Below are positions 1-11,130 of a stretch of DNA of 64,000 bases, in pieces (position 1 is the stretch's first letter; each line of letters begins with the position of its first letter). A model generated the notes under the pieces. That model worked only from the letters and a program-made list of their open reading frames with translations, ran no database searches and was not told the DNA's origin. Where the stretch lies: positions 9,926,400 to 9,990,399 of the forward strand of contig OZ025211.1 of the NCBI GenBank assembly GCA_964019055.1, in the 5' to 3' direction. Origin of the DNA: Anthopleura xanthogrammica. Taxonomy: Eukaryota > Cnidaria > Anthozoa > Actiniaria > Actiniidae. Position numbers and translations under genes: made by a program.

Positions 1-191
1 CGAACTTTACATGAGCCGAACGCGCGCGCGCATTAAAAACAATGAATAATAAGGCGATCTTCTTTGATGTCAATGTGAAGTTCGACGTTTGATCTTAGTC
101 TTGGAGACGAGTATCTTTGAATGGAGAACCTTCCAAGTCTACATCTTATCCTTTATTTTGTATAACACGGAACACTAAGGAACACCATAAA

Positions 192-350
192 ATAGAACTT
201 TCCCGAATTCGCTTGAATGACCAGAGAACAATAGATTTAAGGCGAGGCTGGAGTAGACAATACAGTAAATTTATGGATAGAAAACCCCAGCCTCGACTTG
301 AATCTATTGTTATATATGTGGTCATTCAAGCGAATTCGGGAAATGTCTAT
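192..350. mobile_element. MITE-like inverted-repeat element (TTTCCCGAATTCGC family)
   Basis: The ends are inverted copies of about 45 bases starting ATAGAACTTTCCCGAATTCG on the left and ATAGACATTTCCCGAATTCG read inward from the right. There is no coding capacity. A related copy lies at 9544-9679, and a solo end near 9462-9483. Confidence 0.7.
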
Positions 351-426
351 CTCTCAAAAATCAAAACCCTCCTCCTGAAAAGCACACAACAATACTAAAG
401 GTATACTTGTAGCGTATACTTTCGTT

Positions 427-432
427 TTTATT
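427..432 (-). terminator. Possible polyadenylation signal of copy 1
   Basis: AATAAA on the minus strand about 300 bases past the stop codon at 735. No transcript evidence is available. The equivalent flank of copy 2 has no perfect AATAAA that I could find. Confidence 0.3.
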
Positions 433-734
433 AATTTTGTCTATTTCGTTAATGTTTTATCAATTTAGGAAATTAATTTGAACGTCTAGTTCCAACAATT
501 TCAGATTTTGTTTATCGGGCCTCTAAGAGGCATTTTTATGTTACTCAGTTTAAGATATTATCATGGTATTATGATAAAATCGTTTTTTACCCTGTTAGAA
601 ATTATAATGAATTAGGTATACTTAAATTAATTTTACAGTATTTCTTACCAATGTTTACTTGATCTTAAATTTTAGCTCCCCTCCGTGGTCAATGACATGT
701 ATCAATCATGATCATTTTCACTGTCAGAGGAGAC

Positions 735-1495
735 TTAAACGACAACCATGACTCTAGCTGCAAGGTTTAGCTTGATGCCTGAACTGACTGCTGCAATGTT
801 GATAGTAACGACCGTTCCGATTGGGACTGATGACCGAGTAGTCAGAGTGACGGATACATATCCTGCGCGAGCTTTGGTCACGGCGAGGGTTCTGGATCTT
901 AGGCGTGCACTCACTCCTGTAGTAGAGGATTTAACGGTCACTGAGAAGGTCCTTCTGGCACCTTTTAGGTCGATTGCTGCACGGAAAGATGACTTCCTTC
1001 CACGCCTGATTGACAGAAGTCCCTGCATGATCTGTGTTCGTATGACAGCTGGGTAGGCAGTGATCTTTGGTGAGATTCTCTCAAAGTTGTCGCCTGCAGA
1101 TGTCTTACCGGAAAGACGGAGGTGGAAGGACTTGACGGAGGGTAAGTCGAAGTTCACAGTGTCATCGACAAGCTGTATGTTCTTGATGTCAGCGCCGTTT
1201 GTATTAATAAGGCTGACACGGAGCGAATCCTTCTTAAGCAATGATCCATTTGGAATGAAAATTTTTGCCGTGGCTTTTTCACCTTCAAAAAAGACATTTT
1301 TTTTTTCTTTTATTCACCTTTTTTTCGGCAAGCACGAAGCCGGGCAGAGATTTTACAACAAAGTAAACATTCTATTGGGGAATCAAATTTTGTGTAGCAA
1401 TTGCCTCTCACCACTAGGGTCTCGAGTTCGATTCCTGAACTTGACGCCTGCATCTTTCATGCACACGCGAGGAGCGTTTCGGTTCGGGGACGGTA

Positions 1496-1530
<35 letters not shown>

Positions 1531-4500
1531 GGGTCTCGGCACGGTTCACAAAAAATAAAAAAGGGCTCACGGAAAATTCCATACGTTCAAATTCAAGAAA
1601 TTTCAAGATTCATGACGTCTAAAGTATGGTCATCACAGAAAATTAAAAAACCCGTTCACAATTTCACGCGAAAACCCTTCCCATAATTCAATTTTTCTCC
1701 TCAGTGTTTTTTTTTTGGTTTTCTTTTTTCCGGACGAAACGAAGCTATAAATTTCAATTTGATGTGTTATTAGCCGTGCCCGGACCTAAAATAGCTGAGG
1801 ATATTTTGCTGATGGATAACATGTCTGATATTGTCTGATATTCGTACCTTTCAGAGGATTTGAGATCTTGACTTCCATTTTTGATGGTTGAAGTGTTCTT
1901 GTGAAGGCATACTTGAAATCAATGTTGTTGATGGCGCTTACTTTGATCTGCAAAATAAGAGAGCAAATATATTTAACGTCTTATACCTTATTACATGAAA
2001 AGTTTTGCATGCAACAAAATATTTTACCTGGTAAAAAAGTTTAGAAACATAAGAATCTGTAACCAAACGCCAGGATCCTCTGGCAGGGTGTTCTATTGTC
2101 CAGAGCTTCCCACCTTGCATGGCGAGTGGTGCAGGTGCTGCATTTCCAGCAGGATCTCTCAGCTGTACTCTTTCAATATGTGATGCAGCCGAAACAGAAA
2201 CGATAAGCCTTTTGACAGTTCCGTCAACAGGAAATGGGATGTTACGACTTGATCGCCTCGTAATGTCTAATAAATCTCTCTTTCTTCTGCTGCTGCTGCA
2301 TCCAATGCATCCTCCATACACGTACGATGTTCCGTCCAAATCGGATTCCACCACTGGGATTGCAGACATGAATGAAGAAGGATTTCTGAAGAAGAGGCCG
2401 ATGCCACCAGTATCCTCAATGATTGCTCTATAATCAGGACTTTTGCTTGGATTAGCGCAGCCAAGGGTACTAAAGAAGAAGTTGATGGGCATCATGTAGT
2501 CTAATGCATAACCGATGGCGTTGTCTCTGTTATATTCTCCTATGGTCTTTGCAGGAGCGTCAGTGAAAACATACATGGGGGAGCCTGGCAAAGGGTTTCC
2601 TTTGCGAATGCCATCTATTATTCCATTAAAAGCAAGTTCTGCACAATCACCACCTCCATTTGCACGGAGAGAGCTTATGGCAGTCTCAAACTGTGCCAGT
2701 TGTGATTCATCGAACTTTTTAACGGGACCACTTCCTGGTGAACATGAACAAATACTTTTTTGAATAAAAATAATAGCCTGGCTTTGAAAAAGCAAACAAA
2801 GCTCTGATGTCCCAACCGTGTTTACATAGCCTCATACAAAAAAATTCCGCAATGAGAACGAGAGAAGAAGGCGCAGCCTCAAGAAGAAATGGCAAACACT
2901 TAATTTTCACACACCGCGTCATCTTATACTGATTTACAACCATCACTCTCCGTAACGATCTCTTCCGTGAGGTTCGCTCCTGACGCCCTATCACTACGTT
3001 CACTATTCACAATATACAACTCACATGTTGATTTTTATGAAGGGAGGAAAACCAGAGATACAGGAGAAAAACCTTCGTCACAAATGAGGCAGGCAGAAAA
3101 GTAACACTAGAACTTGCAAACTTTAAACCTAAAAAAACACTGCCTTCTCTTGAGAAATGGACTTAGCATACCCAAGCACTCTTTACTTTACATATACTTC
3201 GTTTTTGAATACAGCTCGTGCAAAACGACTTCAGTATTCACTGATGCACCATTGGCACCATTTGTGCTCAAACTCAAATCTGTACTTACTGGGATCATTG
3301 AATGGTGAAAGGATATAATCAACTTTTCCTTTCCTCTTGTATTCTGCAATTGATTTAGCAATCTCTTTGGCGGCATAAATTTCTTGCTTCATGCTTCCAG
3401 TAGTATCAACTGCAAAGACCAAAGACACCTCTCCATCGACTGCCAGGAATCTCTGAAGAAATATAAGGATACATTAATACCGTTTTTAGGGAATCAAGGG
3501 TGGCATTGCTGTAGTGCACTTGCTTCTCATGCACCTCTCGGGTTCGATTCCAGAACTCAGTATCACATGTGAGTAGAGTTTGTTAAGTTTCTCTAGTAAT
3601 TTGATTCGGGGGTTTTTCTCCGGGTTCTCCGGTTTTCCTCCCTCCGCAAAACCTAACAAGCTAAGTTCCAATTCAATCTGTGACCAAGCTGTGCCCTGAA
3701 TATGATCAACACATGAAGAGGTTGTTTCAGGGATTCGGGATAAAAATGTGAAGGTCGACACTAAAGAAAAATGTTTTCTTCGAAACAAACGATCCCAGTC
3801 CTCATGTTGACAAAACCAATCATTCAATAATTCAAGAAAAGTTACCCTAAAATCTTCTTCTCCGAGCTCGTTTTTAATTTCTTCAATGATCTTATCCCCT
3901 TTTCCCTGGCAGTCTTCTTCTTTTTCCAACAAGATCCCCAGCATCAGTCGTCCATAGATAAAGCCATCATTCTTCACGGCATCTTTTATCCTTTGAACTA
4001 TCTGGTCTTCTTTGACTCGAACGTTTGTTGGAATACCTTTGGCAACCACAGATCCTATTATAACATGCCAAGTGTTAGTTCATTCTCAAGTTAACATTTA
4101 TAGACTGGAAAAGTGGTGTTGAAAGGATTGAATAACCTCTTTAACTTGAGCGCAATGTTACCCTTGTGTCACTCTCTTCAGTGAGAATATAAGATTCTTT
4201 GTTTGAGTTGTATCCACATGTACATTACGCCAAAGCAAAATAGATCTCTTTCTCCACACCATCTTCATGTTGATATTATCAGCAAAAAATAGAGCTCTTA
4301 CCATCCAGTACTTGGCACAAACTTCCGACAAAATGATTGTTGACAGTAACGGATCCAGATGGAAGAACATCAATGACAAACTGGACAAGGTCATCAACTT
4401 TGCAAGGTGCTAGTGACAAACAAAATAGATAAGTGCATCGATCACAAACAACTGGAAGAAAAGGGATAAAAGATAAAGGGAAATGCTTGGTATTCCCACA

Positions 4501-7500
4501 AAGTGCACTTGTAGGAACAAAGCTTGGTTAAGCTAAAGGCCCAGAGGTTCAGTAACTTATTCTTATTCAGTAAAGTTTATATTATGCAGGGAGTAAGAGG
4601 ATGACTACAATAGGAAACAGCATGATAAGACGTCGCAACAAAGAGAACGGCAAAAGGTATTGATCAAATGCAAAACGTTCATTCACAATTATTACATAAT
4701 AATTATATTTTCATTGATAAGGTTTACCTGGTCCACATGCCTTTGAGTTGCAAGCTTGTGTTTGAGACGATGACCCAACACAGTTGGTTCCTCCATGTGA
4801 AGGAGGAGGGTTGGTACAGGTACGCGTTCTTGTTTGCGTTCCACCACCACAACGTTTGGTACATTCTGACCACCCTGAATAGCCACTCCATCCACCGTTA
4901 ACTAATGGGGTTTTAAAAACATATATCATTCTATATTCTAATTTAAAACAATGGAAAGTAGCATCCCAAAGTGGCGTAGCCACAGCCTCAGAGGTAGAGA
5001 AGCAAGTGTGAAAGTTCCCTCCCAATCCAGGAACTCCCTGAATATAAGTCATAGGTAGATTTTTTCAGTTATCTTAATATATATTTTTCTCACATAGTTT
5101 TGTAAACACCACCTAAATCAATAAATCGGGTCCTTACTTTGAGGCATTGTTTTGACTCTGTCGCCAAGGTGACTTAATCTACCCTTGACATTTCTTGACT
5201 AGAAAGAGAACACTTGCCATTTTCATTAAACAAATTCCGTTTCTTTTCCCACTTGAGGTTTTCAACAAAACGTCTCTTACCTGGACATGCTTGGCCTCCA
5301 CATGCTTGGGTTTGCTTGTTCTTTCCCTCACAGGGTTTGCCTCCATGAGCTGGAGCAGGGTTCGTACAGGTGCGAGTTCGTTCCCGCGTACCTCCACCAC
5401 AAGATTTGGAACAAGATGACCAGGAAGAATAAGCACTCCACCCTCCATCCACTAAAAAAGAACAGAAAAAGTCTTCATCAAAACTGTTTCTTTGAATAGT
5501 ACAAATCCATAGGAAGTAATGGCTAACCTGCACATGCTTTGCCTCCACATGCTTGGGTTTCCTTGTTGCTTCCTTCACAGGGTTTGCCTCCATGAGCTGG
5601 AGCAGGGTTTGTACAGGTGCGAGTTCGTTCCCGAGTACCTCCACCACAAGATTTGGAACAAGATGACCAGGAAGAATAAGCACTCCATCCTCCATCCACT
5701 AAAAAAGAACAGAAAAAGTCTTCATCAAAACCGTTTCTTTGAATATTAACATTTTTTTGTGAAGTTATGGCTAACCTGCACATGCTTTGCCTCCACATGC
5801 TTGGGTTTCCTTGTTCTTTCCCGCACAGGGTTTGCCTCCATGAGCTGGAGCAGGGTTTGTACAGGTGCGAGTTCGTTCCCGCGTACCTCCACCACAAGAT
5901 TTGGAACAAGATGACCAGGAAGAATAAGCACTCCATCCTCCATCCACTACAAGAAAACATCTTGGCTTAGGGACTGTTCATTTGCAACATCAGAGAGGGG
6001 ATAGGTGTGGTGACTTTTTGGGATGTTAAAAAATTCATGGTCAAAAGGAGAGTCACAAAAAATGGCATTAGAAGTCAAGGCATTTTATAAAGGGAACTTC
6101 CCACTTCAGCTACTGATAACTTTTGCCACATAATGATGATTCAGAAATGGTTGCCTGGACAAATATGAAGAAATTTGATTATTGTTACAACTTGAATACC
6201 TGGACAAGGCTTGGAACCACATGCCTTAGTCTGTTTGCTTTTTCCTTCACAATCTTTTCCACCATTTTTAGGTGCAGGGTTGGTACAAGTACGTGTGCGT
6301 TCTTGGGTTCCTCCACCACCACAGGATTTGGAACAAGATGACCAGTCAGAGTAATCACTCCATCCTCCATCAACTATATACAAAAACAAAACAAATGTGT
6401 TTTTTTCCTGCATGAATGCTGGTGCTGCCCTTCAAGGTACATTGCACCTATTTCCAACCCCCTTAAAATCCTCATCCCAATCCCACAATCAAGTCAATGA
6501 GAGATCAATAGGAAAGGCCAGTGAGAGTGGTCACTGCCAGGTTTTTTTATGTCCTCAGTGGTTCTTTTACCTTCCTCTGATGCACGGTGAACGATTTTAG
6601 TGGCTAAAAACTTTTTGTTGGTATCAAGTTCTAAAGGTTAATACAGAAATATGCACTCTGAGGGGGATATTTACATATGTAAATACTCACCAATACAGTT
6701 CTCTTTATTAGGGCAAGGTCTGGTTTCCTTGCCAGTCTTGACTTCCCTATTGTAGGATGGACAGTGATCACCAATCTCTGGAACGAGAACGATCTTGTAC
6801 TGCACACATTCCTTGAGAATACATTCAGTCCATTCTGAAAATATAAGAAAAAAAAAACATGTTCAGCATAGATAAGACACGAATCAATCCCCCTAATGTT
6901 GTCACATCAACAGGGGCTAAAATAAACAGCTGGTCAATCGTCAGTCTTGATGACCGGTCAAATTAGTTTTAGCTTGGTCATGCCTCATTTTTGGCTCAAC
7001 ATTACTGGTTAAAATGACTGGCAAGGCAACTTGAACTGTACTGGACAAGTTCCAATTCAGTTGGCTGGACATTGCCTGATGACCAGCTGTTATTTTCATC
7101 CATGCATAATAAGATTAAGAACTTTATTTACGTGTCTAGGTATTTAGTTTACACAACTAATTGGGGACACTAATCAAGAAGCTGTATTAGGTCTCAGAAC
7201 AATATAATTGAAAGAGACGTTTTTTGACTGTTCCTGTTTATGTTTGCTTGATTTGGTGGTTGTGGTTAGGTAGTGTTCTTTGTTCCATTTTGAGAGAGAA
7301 ATGACAAGTGACAAATAACTATGATGACAAGTGCATTGATGCTGTCAGTTATACGTAACTTTTGTAAAGCCCTATTAAAAATAAAGAAATGAATTTTGTC
7401 TGCATTGTTAATGTCCCAGTCCCTGGGATGTGTGTGGGAAGGTTTGGGTTCCAAAGACAAGAACATTAATTGCATCATTGATTATTAAATTTTGCATATT

Positions 7501-8503
7501 CATATGAAAATGAAGACATCTTCTTACCTTCTTTAACTCGATAGACGTAGTTCGACCAAGACCCTCCACCGCCATACATACCATCTCCTTTTTGGCAGTT
7601 GTCATTACATCCTTGGTCATTATAGGTTTCTCGCGCGTTTTCGGAACCCCAGCATTCTTTCATGTACTGAACACCAAAGTAGGTGTATCCAAGCTTTTCT
7701 GCTTTCACTCTACATTGTTCAAATATGTCCTTGTAGTCTGGTTTATTTTTGTCGTAAGTAACGGTGCCAAAGTAATGAGGCATAGTACGCTGACTGGAAT
7801 CTTTGTAGCATCCGAGGGCTTCCCATTCTAAGGAAAATAAACATAGAGCGGGAAACTTTGACTTCCGACGCGTCTACCGGCGGTTACCGGAAGAACCGAA
7901 AAGAGCGGGAAAAGCGGAACTTTCCAGTACGGAATGAGACATTGACCATTTGTTTATTAATTCAACTGGAATTTCCGATAAAATTCTTTAAGGCAGTAGA
8001 CGTTAATAAGGTAAGTGGTAAATTTAGAATACTGTATCAGGTTTGTTCATATTTCGCTCAAATAAGCTAATCTTATGTACTTGTTGTGCAATCTAATTTG
8101 TTGTTTTTTATTTATTCCAAGTTTATAGAAAGTGGATTGTGGAGGCCATGTTGGATTTATCATACCGCCTATATAGCATGTATGCCAACGAAAATAGCGA
8201 ATAGCAGTCTTTCCAGAGTGGAAAACCCCTATTCTTTGTAAATGAGGGTATGTAATATTGTCAATATATTATTAGACATTGCTTTAAGCAGGGAGGTGCA
8301 TGTGAGTTTTTAGTGCTGCCATAGCTTGTTGATTTTAACTTCGATCTAAATTTAATTTCGGCCGCCGTTTCCAAAAAAAATCTATAAAAAATCTTCTGGT
8401 AACGTGTAAACGTAGCTTTGAAGTTTTTCGCTTTGGACTTACCTAATCCATATGTATGTTGTAAAGTAAACAAAATGGTCAGCAAGGCGTAGAAGTGATG
8501 CAT
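735..8503 (-). CDS. Secreted WSC-like/TSP1/VWA-domain matrix protein, tandem copy 1 (14 coding exons, 1066 aa)
   Basis: Coding exons in transcript order: 8503-8443, 7827-7528, 6834-6691, 6373-6200, 5946-5776, 5698-5528, 5451-5281, 4901-4728, 4409-4302, 4054-3846, 3452-3290, 2734-2028, 1947-1848, 1282-735. All have GT-AG borders, and the 3201 nt stay open to TAA. Residues 1-19 are a signal peptide; 21-120 a WSC-like Cys-rich domain (GCYKDS); 121-168 a divergent TSP1-like module; 169-455 five TSP1 repeats with [11 protein letters not shown]; 456-561 a Cys-containing linker and charged helical spacer; 562 to about 760 a VWA domain with a MIDAS-type DTTGS (577-581), GGGDC and VFTDA, closest in style to hemicentin and VWA7; 765-768 RRKR, a furin-type site; then a beta-rich region without a membrane segment or GPI signal. 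Known: TSP1 and VWA modules mediate extracellular adhesion. Inferred: a secreted matrix or adhesion protein. Its exact function is unknown. The start is the first ATG after a 5'UTR splice and precedes the signal peptide. The last TSP1 reads CTKRC where copy 2 reads CTKSC. Confidence 0.9.
1388..1480 (+). mobile_element. tRNA-derived SINE fragment
   Basis: It contains a B-box-like stretch (GAGTTCGATTCCTGA) after a CACTAGGGTC segment, like the better-preserved SINEs at 3493 and 10908. The tail is cut by the poly-G region. Confidence 0.4.
1496..1529 (+). repeat. Poly-G tract (34 G) in the last intron of copy 1
   Basis: An uninterrupted run of 34 G on the plus strand, C in the transcript, inside intron 1847-1283. 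It is absent from the equivalent intron of copy 2. True length is uncertain because such runs are prone to sequencing error. Confidence 0.85.
3493..3745 (+). mobile_element. tRNA-derived SINE in copy 1 intron
   Basis: An A-box-like GGTGGCATTGCTGTAGTGC, then a B box GGGTTCGATTCC, then the family body with CCGGGTTCTCCGGTTTTCC and a tail containing GAGGTTGTTTCAGGG. The same SINE sits at the orthologous position in copy 2, so it was inserted before the duplication. Confidence 0.7.
5281..5946 (-). repeat. Tandem array of three TSP1 exon-intron units in copy 1
   Basis: Three 171-nt exons (5946-5776, 5698-5528, 5451-5281) repeat at 247-248 bases, and the 76-77-base introns between them are also nearly identical. 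Each exon encodes one 57-residue TSP1 module and is phase 1-1, so units can be added or lost without a frameshift. Confidence 0.9.
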
Positions 8504-8946
8504 GGTGGAACCAACGCGAACGAAGCTGAAAGAGAAACGTTATTACAATATTAGGGTTGGAACTTGTTGAGTTGGTGCTATTGCAACCATTAGACAAAGA
8601 AATGGTACTCTAGGAGATGGCACGCGGCATGAAATGGTCTGTTGTTTCCAGAATATGTAGATTTGTTTCACTATTTTCTACAAGCCGTTCACCGACATTT
8701 CTGTTGAGTACCAAGTACCTGACTCGAAAAAGAAAGTCTGTGGAATCAGAATTCTACCTTTGTTAGGTCGAAGTTGAGTTTCAAAAGAAATTGCCCAAAA
8801 ATATGCAGTATTCCACTATTTCTTTCAGGATACTAGAATTTAAGCAATTCCTGAACATTTCCAGAATGGAAGGCAATCACTGGATAGAACAATCATGGTA
8901 TAACATTTCAAATTTTAGAATGCATGTGAATATACAAAGTCTTACC
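8443..8946 (-). other. 5' leader exons of tandem copy 1, with 5'UTR intron
   Basis: A non-coding first exon ends at 8946 with donor gtaag. A 5'UTR intron runs from 8945 to 8526 and ends in ctttcag. Exon 2 (8525-8443) carries a 22-base leader, the ATG at 8503 and the signal peptide. The arrangement is the same in copy 2, where exon 1 ends at 30651 and exon 2 is 29915-29833. This supports the splice assignment by paralogue comparison. Confidence 0.75.
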
Positions 8947-8996
8947 TTGCTTTCTTGGCTGTTAAAGAGAGAGTGAGTATGACTGAGTGATTCCTT

Positions 8997-9005
8997 GAAT
9001 TTATA
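8997..9005 (-). promoter_or_regulatory. TATA box of tandem copy 1
   Basis: TATAAATTC on the minus strand, about 50 bases upstream of the first 5' splice site. The transcript start is expected near 8970. The same element stands at the equivalent place in copy 2, and sequence upstream of it (ATGACAACC and GGAGTTTCTA on the plus strand) is also shared. Confidence 0.7.
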
Positions 9006-9543
9006 GGGTGAAAAAGGGGGGTAGGAAGGAGTTGAAATGACAACCGTTGTTATGGAGTTTCTAGTCCCTTTTAAGCAGTTTATTCCTTTTCTTATTGTCG
9101 TTTTTTTTAATTGGATATCTTCTTGCTTTACCTACCCAATTTCAATTTGAGGCTTGAGAGTATTAAAAAATAAAGAAAAAAAAAGAGCCAAAAAATGAAA
9201 TCCAAGAAATTAAAAAAAGATAGAAATAAAATAAAATAAAATTAAAAAACATTTCTGAACAAAATCAGTGCAAAATTTAATTTGGCTGTTTCTTGGTGTT
9301 GCACAACACCACCTGAGGCATGAACACAATAAAACAATAGCCAAGAACAACTGAGAACTTAGAACGAAACAATACACTGCAATACAAAGAACTCCAACTC
9401 TAAATACAATACTTCCTGCAACACCCCCCCCCCCCAAAAAAAAAAAAATTGTATCAATATAGAACTTTCCCGAATTCGCTTTTATACAATACTTCCAAAA
9501 AAACACACACACACACAAAAAAAACCCAAAACTTTGTACAAAC

Positions 9544-9679
9544 ATAGACCTTTCCCAAATTCGCTTTTATAGTGGCCACGAACAAGTCGTGTTCGAACTT
9601 GATAAAATACATAAATGTATGAACCTCGGCGTTGAGCCATGGTTTCGTGGTTACTAAAGTGAGTTCGGGAAAAGTCTAT
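9544..9679. mobile_element. MITE-like inverted-repeat element, second copy of the TTTCCCGAATTCGC family
   Basis: It starts ATAGACCTTTCCCAAATTCG and ends with the inverted form (GAGTTCGGGAAAAGTCTAT). A partial end precedes it at about 9462, suggesting repeated insertion in the same spot. Confidence 0.6.
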
Positions 9680-10084
9680 TTGTTAAAAAATTGCCATGTA
9701 AATATTTCCTAGTACTGTAAAAGTACATTGAAAGTTACTTTTGTTGTGTATGTGAAATTATCAGAAGTCCTTGCTGGGTCGCTTGCATTGTATGCTCTCT
9801 CCTTATTAAGGGCTCAGTGCTAATGGGCGCCTAAATATGAAGTCTTTTAGTGGTAATAATAGTAATTAGAACACTGAGACGCACATGAAATGCATTTTAT
9901 AGGAATTCTGTTATTCAGTTCCTTAATATCTTTCTGTGTTTTGTATTTTCTAGTTTGGTTTTAGTTTCATTGTTGTTATTTTGCTTCCCGTTTTTTTACT
10001 TCTATATCTCTTTGTTTTCCTATTTCCATTGCATTTTTTTTATTTTTATTTCCATTTCTATATAATATATACAATATGAGTGGC

Positions 10085-10147
10085 CGTATTGTATCAGATA
10101 TACAACCACGAGCCGAAGGCGAGTGATTGTATATCTGATACAACACG
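10085..10147. mobile_element. Short palindromic element
   Basis: Arms GTATTGTATCAGATATACAA and its inverse flank a 21-base loop containing GAGCCGAAGGCGAG. A further half copy (TTTTGTATCAGATATACAAC) lies at about 10274-10294. It looks like a short non-autonomous element end pair. Confidence 0.6.
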
Positions 10148-10384
10148 GACACGAATATTGTATATTACTTATGAAACGTCTAGGTGTATACACTCGTGTT
10201 CTACTAAAATTTTAAAGATAAAATTGAATTTAGCTGAGAAAATTGGAGTTAAAGTTTATGCAAATCAGGACGATTTTGTATCAGATATACAACCTCCTCC
10301 ACGGACAATGATTTCTATTGTCTTTTCATCATTAATTATTCATGAGTTTTATAATAATATTTATCAGTTATAATTCTTTTTCCA

Positions 10385-10612
10385 TTTCTCTTTGTCATTT
10401 CATTGCCATATCTGTTCGTATTCCTATCTGTCTCTATTTCTCTTTGTCATTTCATTGCCATATCTGTTCGTATTCCTATCTGTCTCTGTTTCTCTTTGTC
10501 ATTTCATTGCCATATCTGTTCGTATTCCTATCTGTCTCTATTTCTCTTTGTCATTTCATTGCCATATCTGTTCGTATTTATTCCTGTCTCTATTTCTCTT
10601 TGTCATTCAATT
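10385..10612 (+). repeat. 52-bp minisatellite, about 4.3 copies
   Basis: A unit beginning TTTCTCTTTGTCATTTCATT repeats at 10385, 10437, 10489 and 10541, and a partial fifth copy starts at 10595. Copies are almost identical. Reading frames across it are repeat translations, not a gene. Confidence 0.9.
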
Positions 10613-10907
10613 TACCTGTTGCGTGCAGATAACAAAAGCAGTTTTACCGACTTAGTCTCACGATATTCAAATTTACAAGAAAGGAGATTGAGTGAGAGAA
10701 TGTTCGTCGCTTGGTTGCCCTGGAAATATTTCTATACGAAATTGCGACACCGGTACCCACCAATAGACTAGAAGCGGATCTAGGATTTTGAGTTGGTGGG
10801 CATACCCCATAAAAGAATAATAATTCTAGATTCTCAGCCGAGAGATTCTGTTTCCCATACTATTTTTTTAGCAAATCCCTGCGCAATAACTGAGTGGATT
10901 CACGGAA

Positions 10908-11130
10908 AAAAGGGCGGGTGGCGCAGCGGTGAGAGCACTTCTTCTCACTAAGACGACCCGAGTTCGAGTGTCGCCGGGCTCGGTGTTGTATGTGAGTAGA
11001 GTTTCTAGTCGGTTCTCTCCTGTGCTTCGAGGATTTTTCTTCGGGTTCTCCGGTTTTCCTCCCTCCACAAAAATCAACTTCTAAATTCAAATTCGATCAT
11101 GGAACGAGGACCACATGTTTGTTAGCCACT
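10908..11130 (+). mobile_element. tRNA-derived SINE
   Basis: The head reads GGTGGCGCAGCGGTGAGAGC (A box) and GAGTTCGAGTGTC (B box), followed by the family body with GGGTTCTCCGGTTTTCCTCC. It is the least degraded tRNA-like head in the window. Confidence 0.75.

Noticed and set aside
748..1686. Plus-strand frames opposite the last exon of copy 1 (also 13496-14122 opposite copy 2)
   Set aside because: They are shadows of the minus-strand exon, which has correct splicing and paralogue support; one includes the poly-G run as a glycine tract.
5174..6413. Second-frame minus-strand ORFs over the TSP1 exons
   Set aside because: They read the same exons out of frame and lack the cysteine pattern; the phase-1 frame carries [11 protein letters not shown].
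10342..10771. Three overlapping open frames of 87-122 codons
   Set aside because: They are translations of the 52-bp minisatellite in all three frames; the repeated peptide is a by-product.
10908..10980. A possible functional tRNA gene
   Set aside because: The A and B boxes are tRNA-like, but the stem pairing does not close and the sequence continues into a repeated SINE body.
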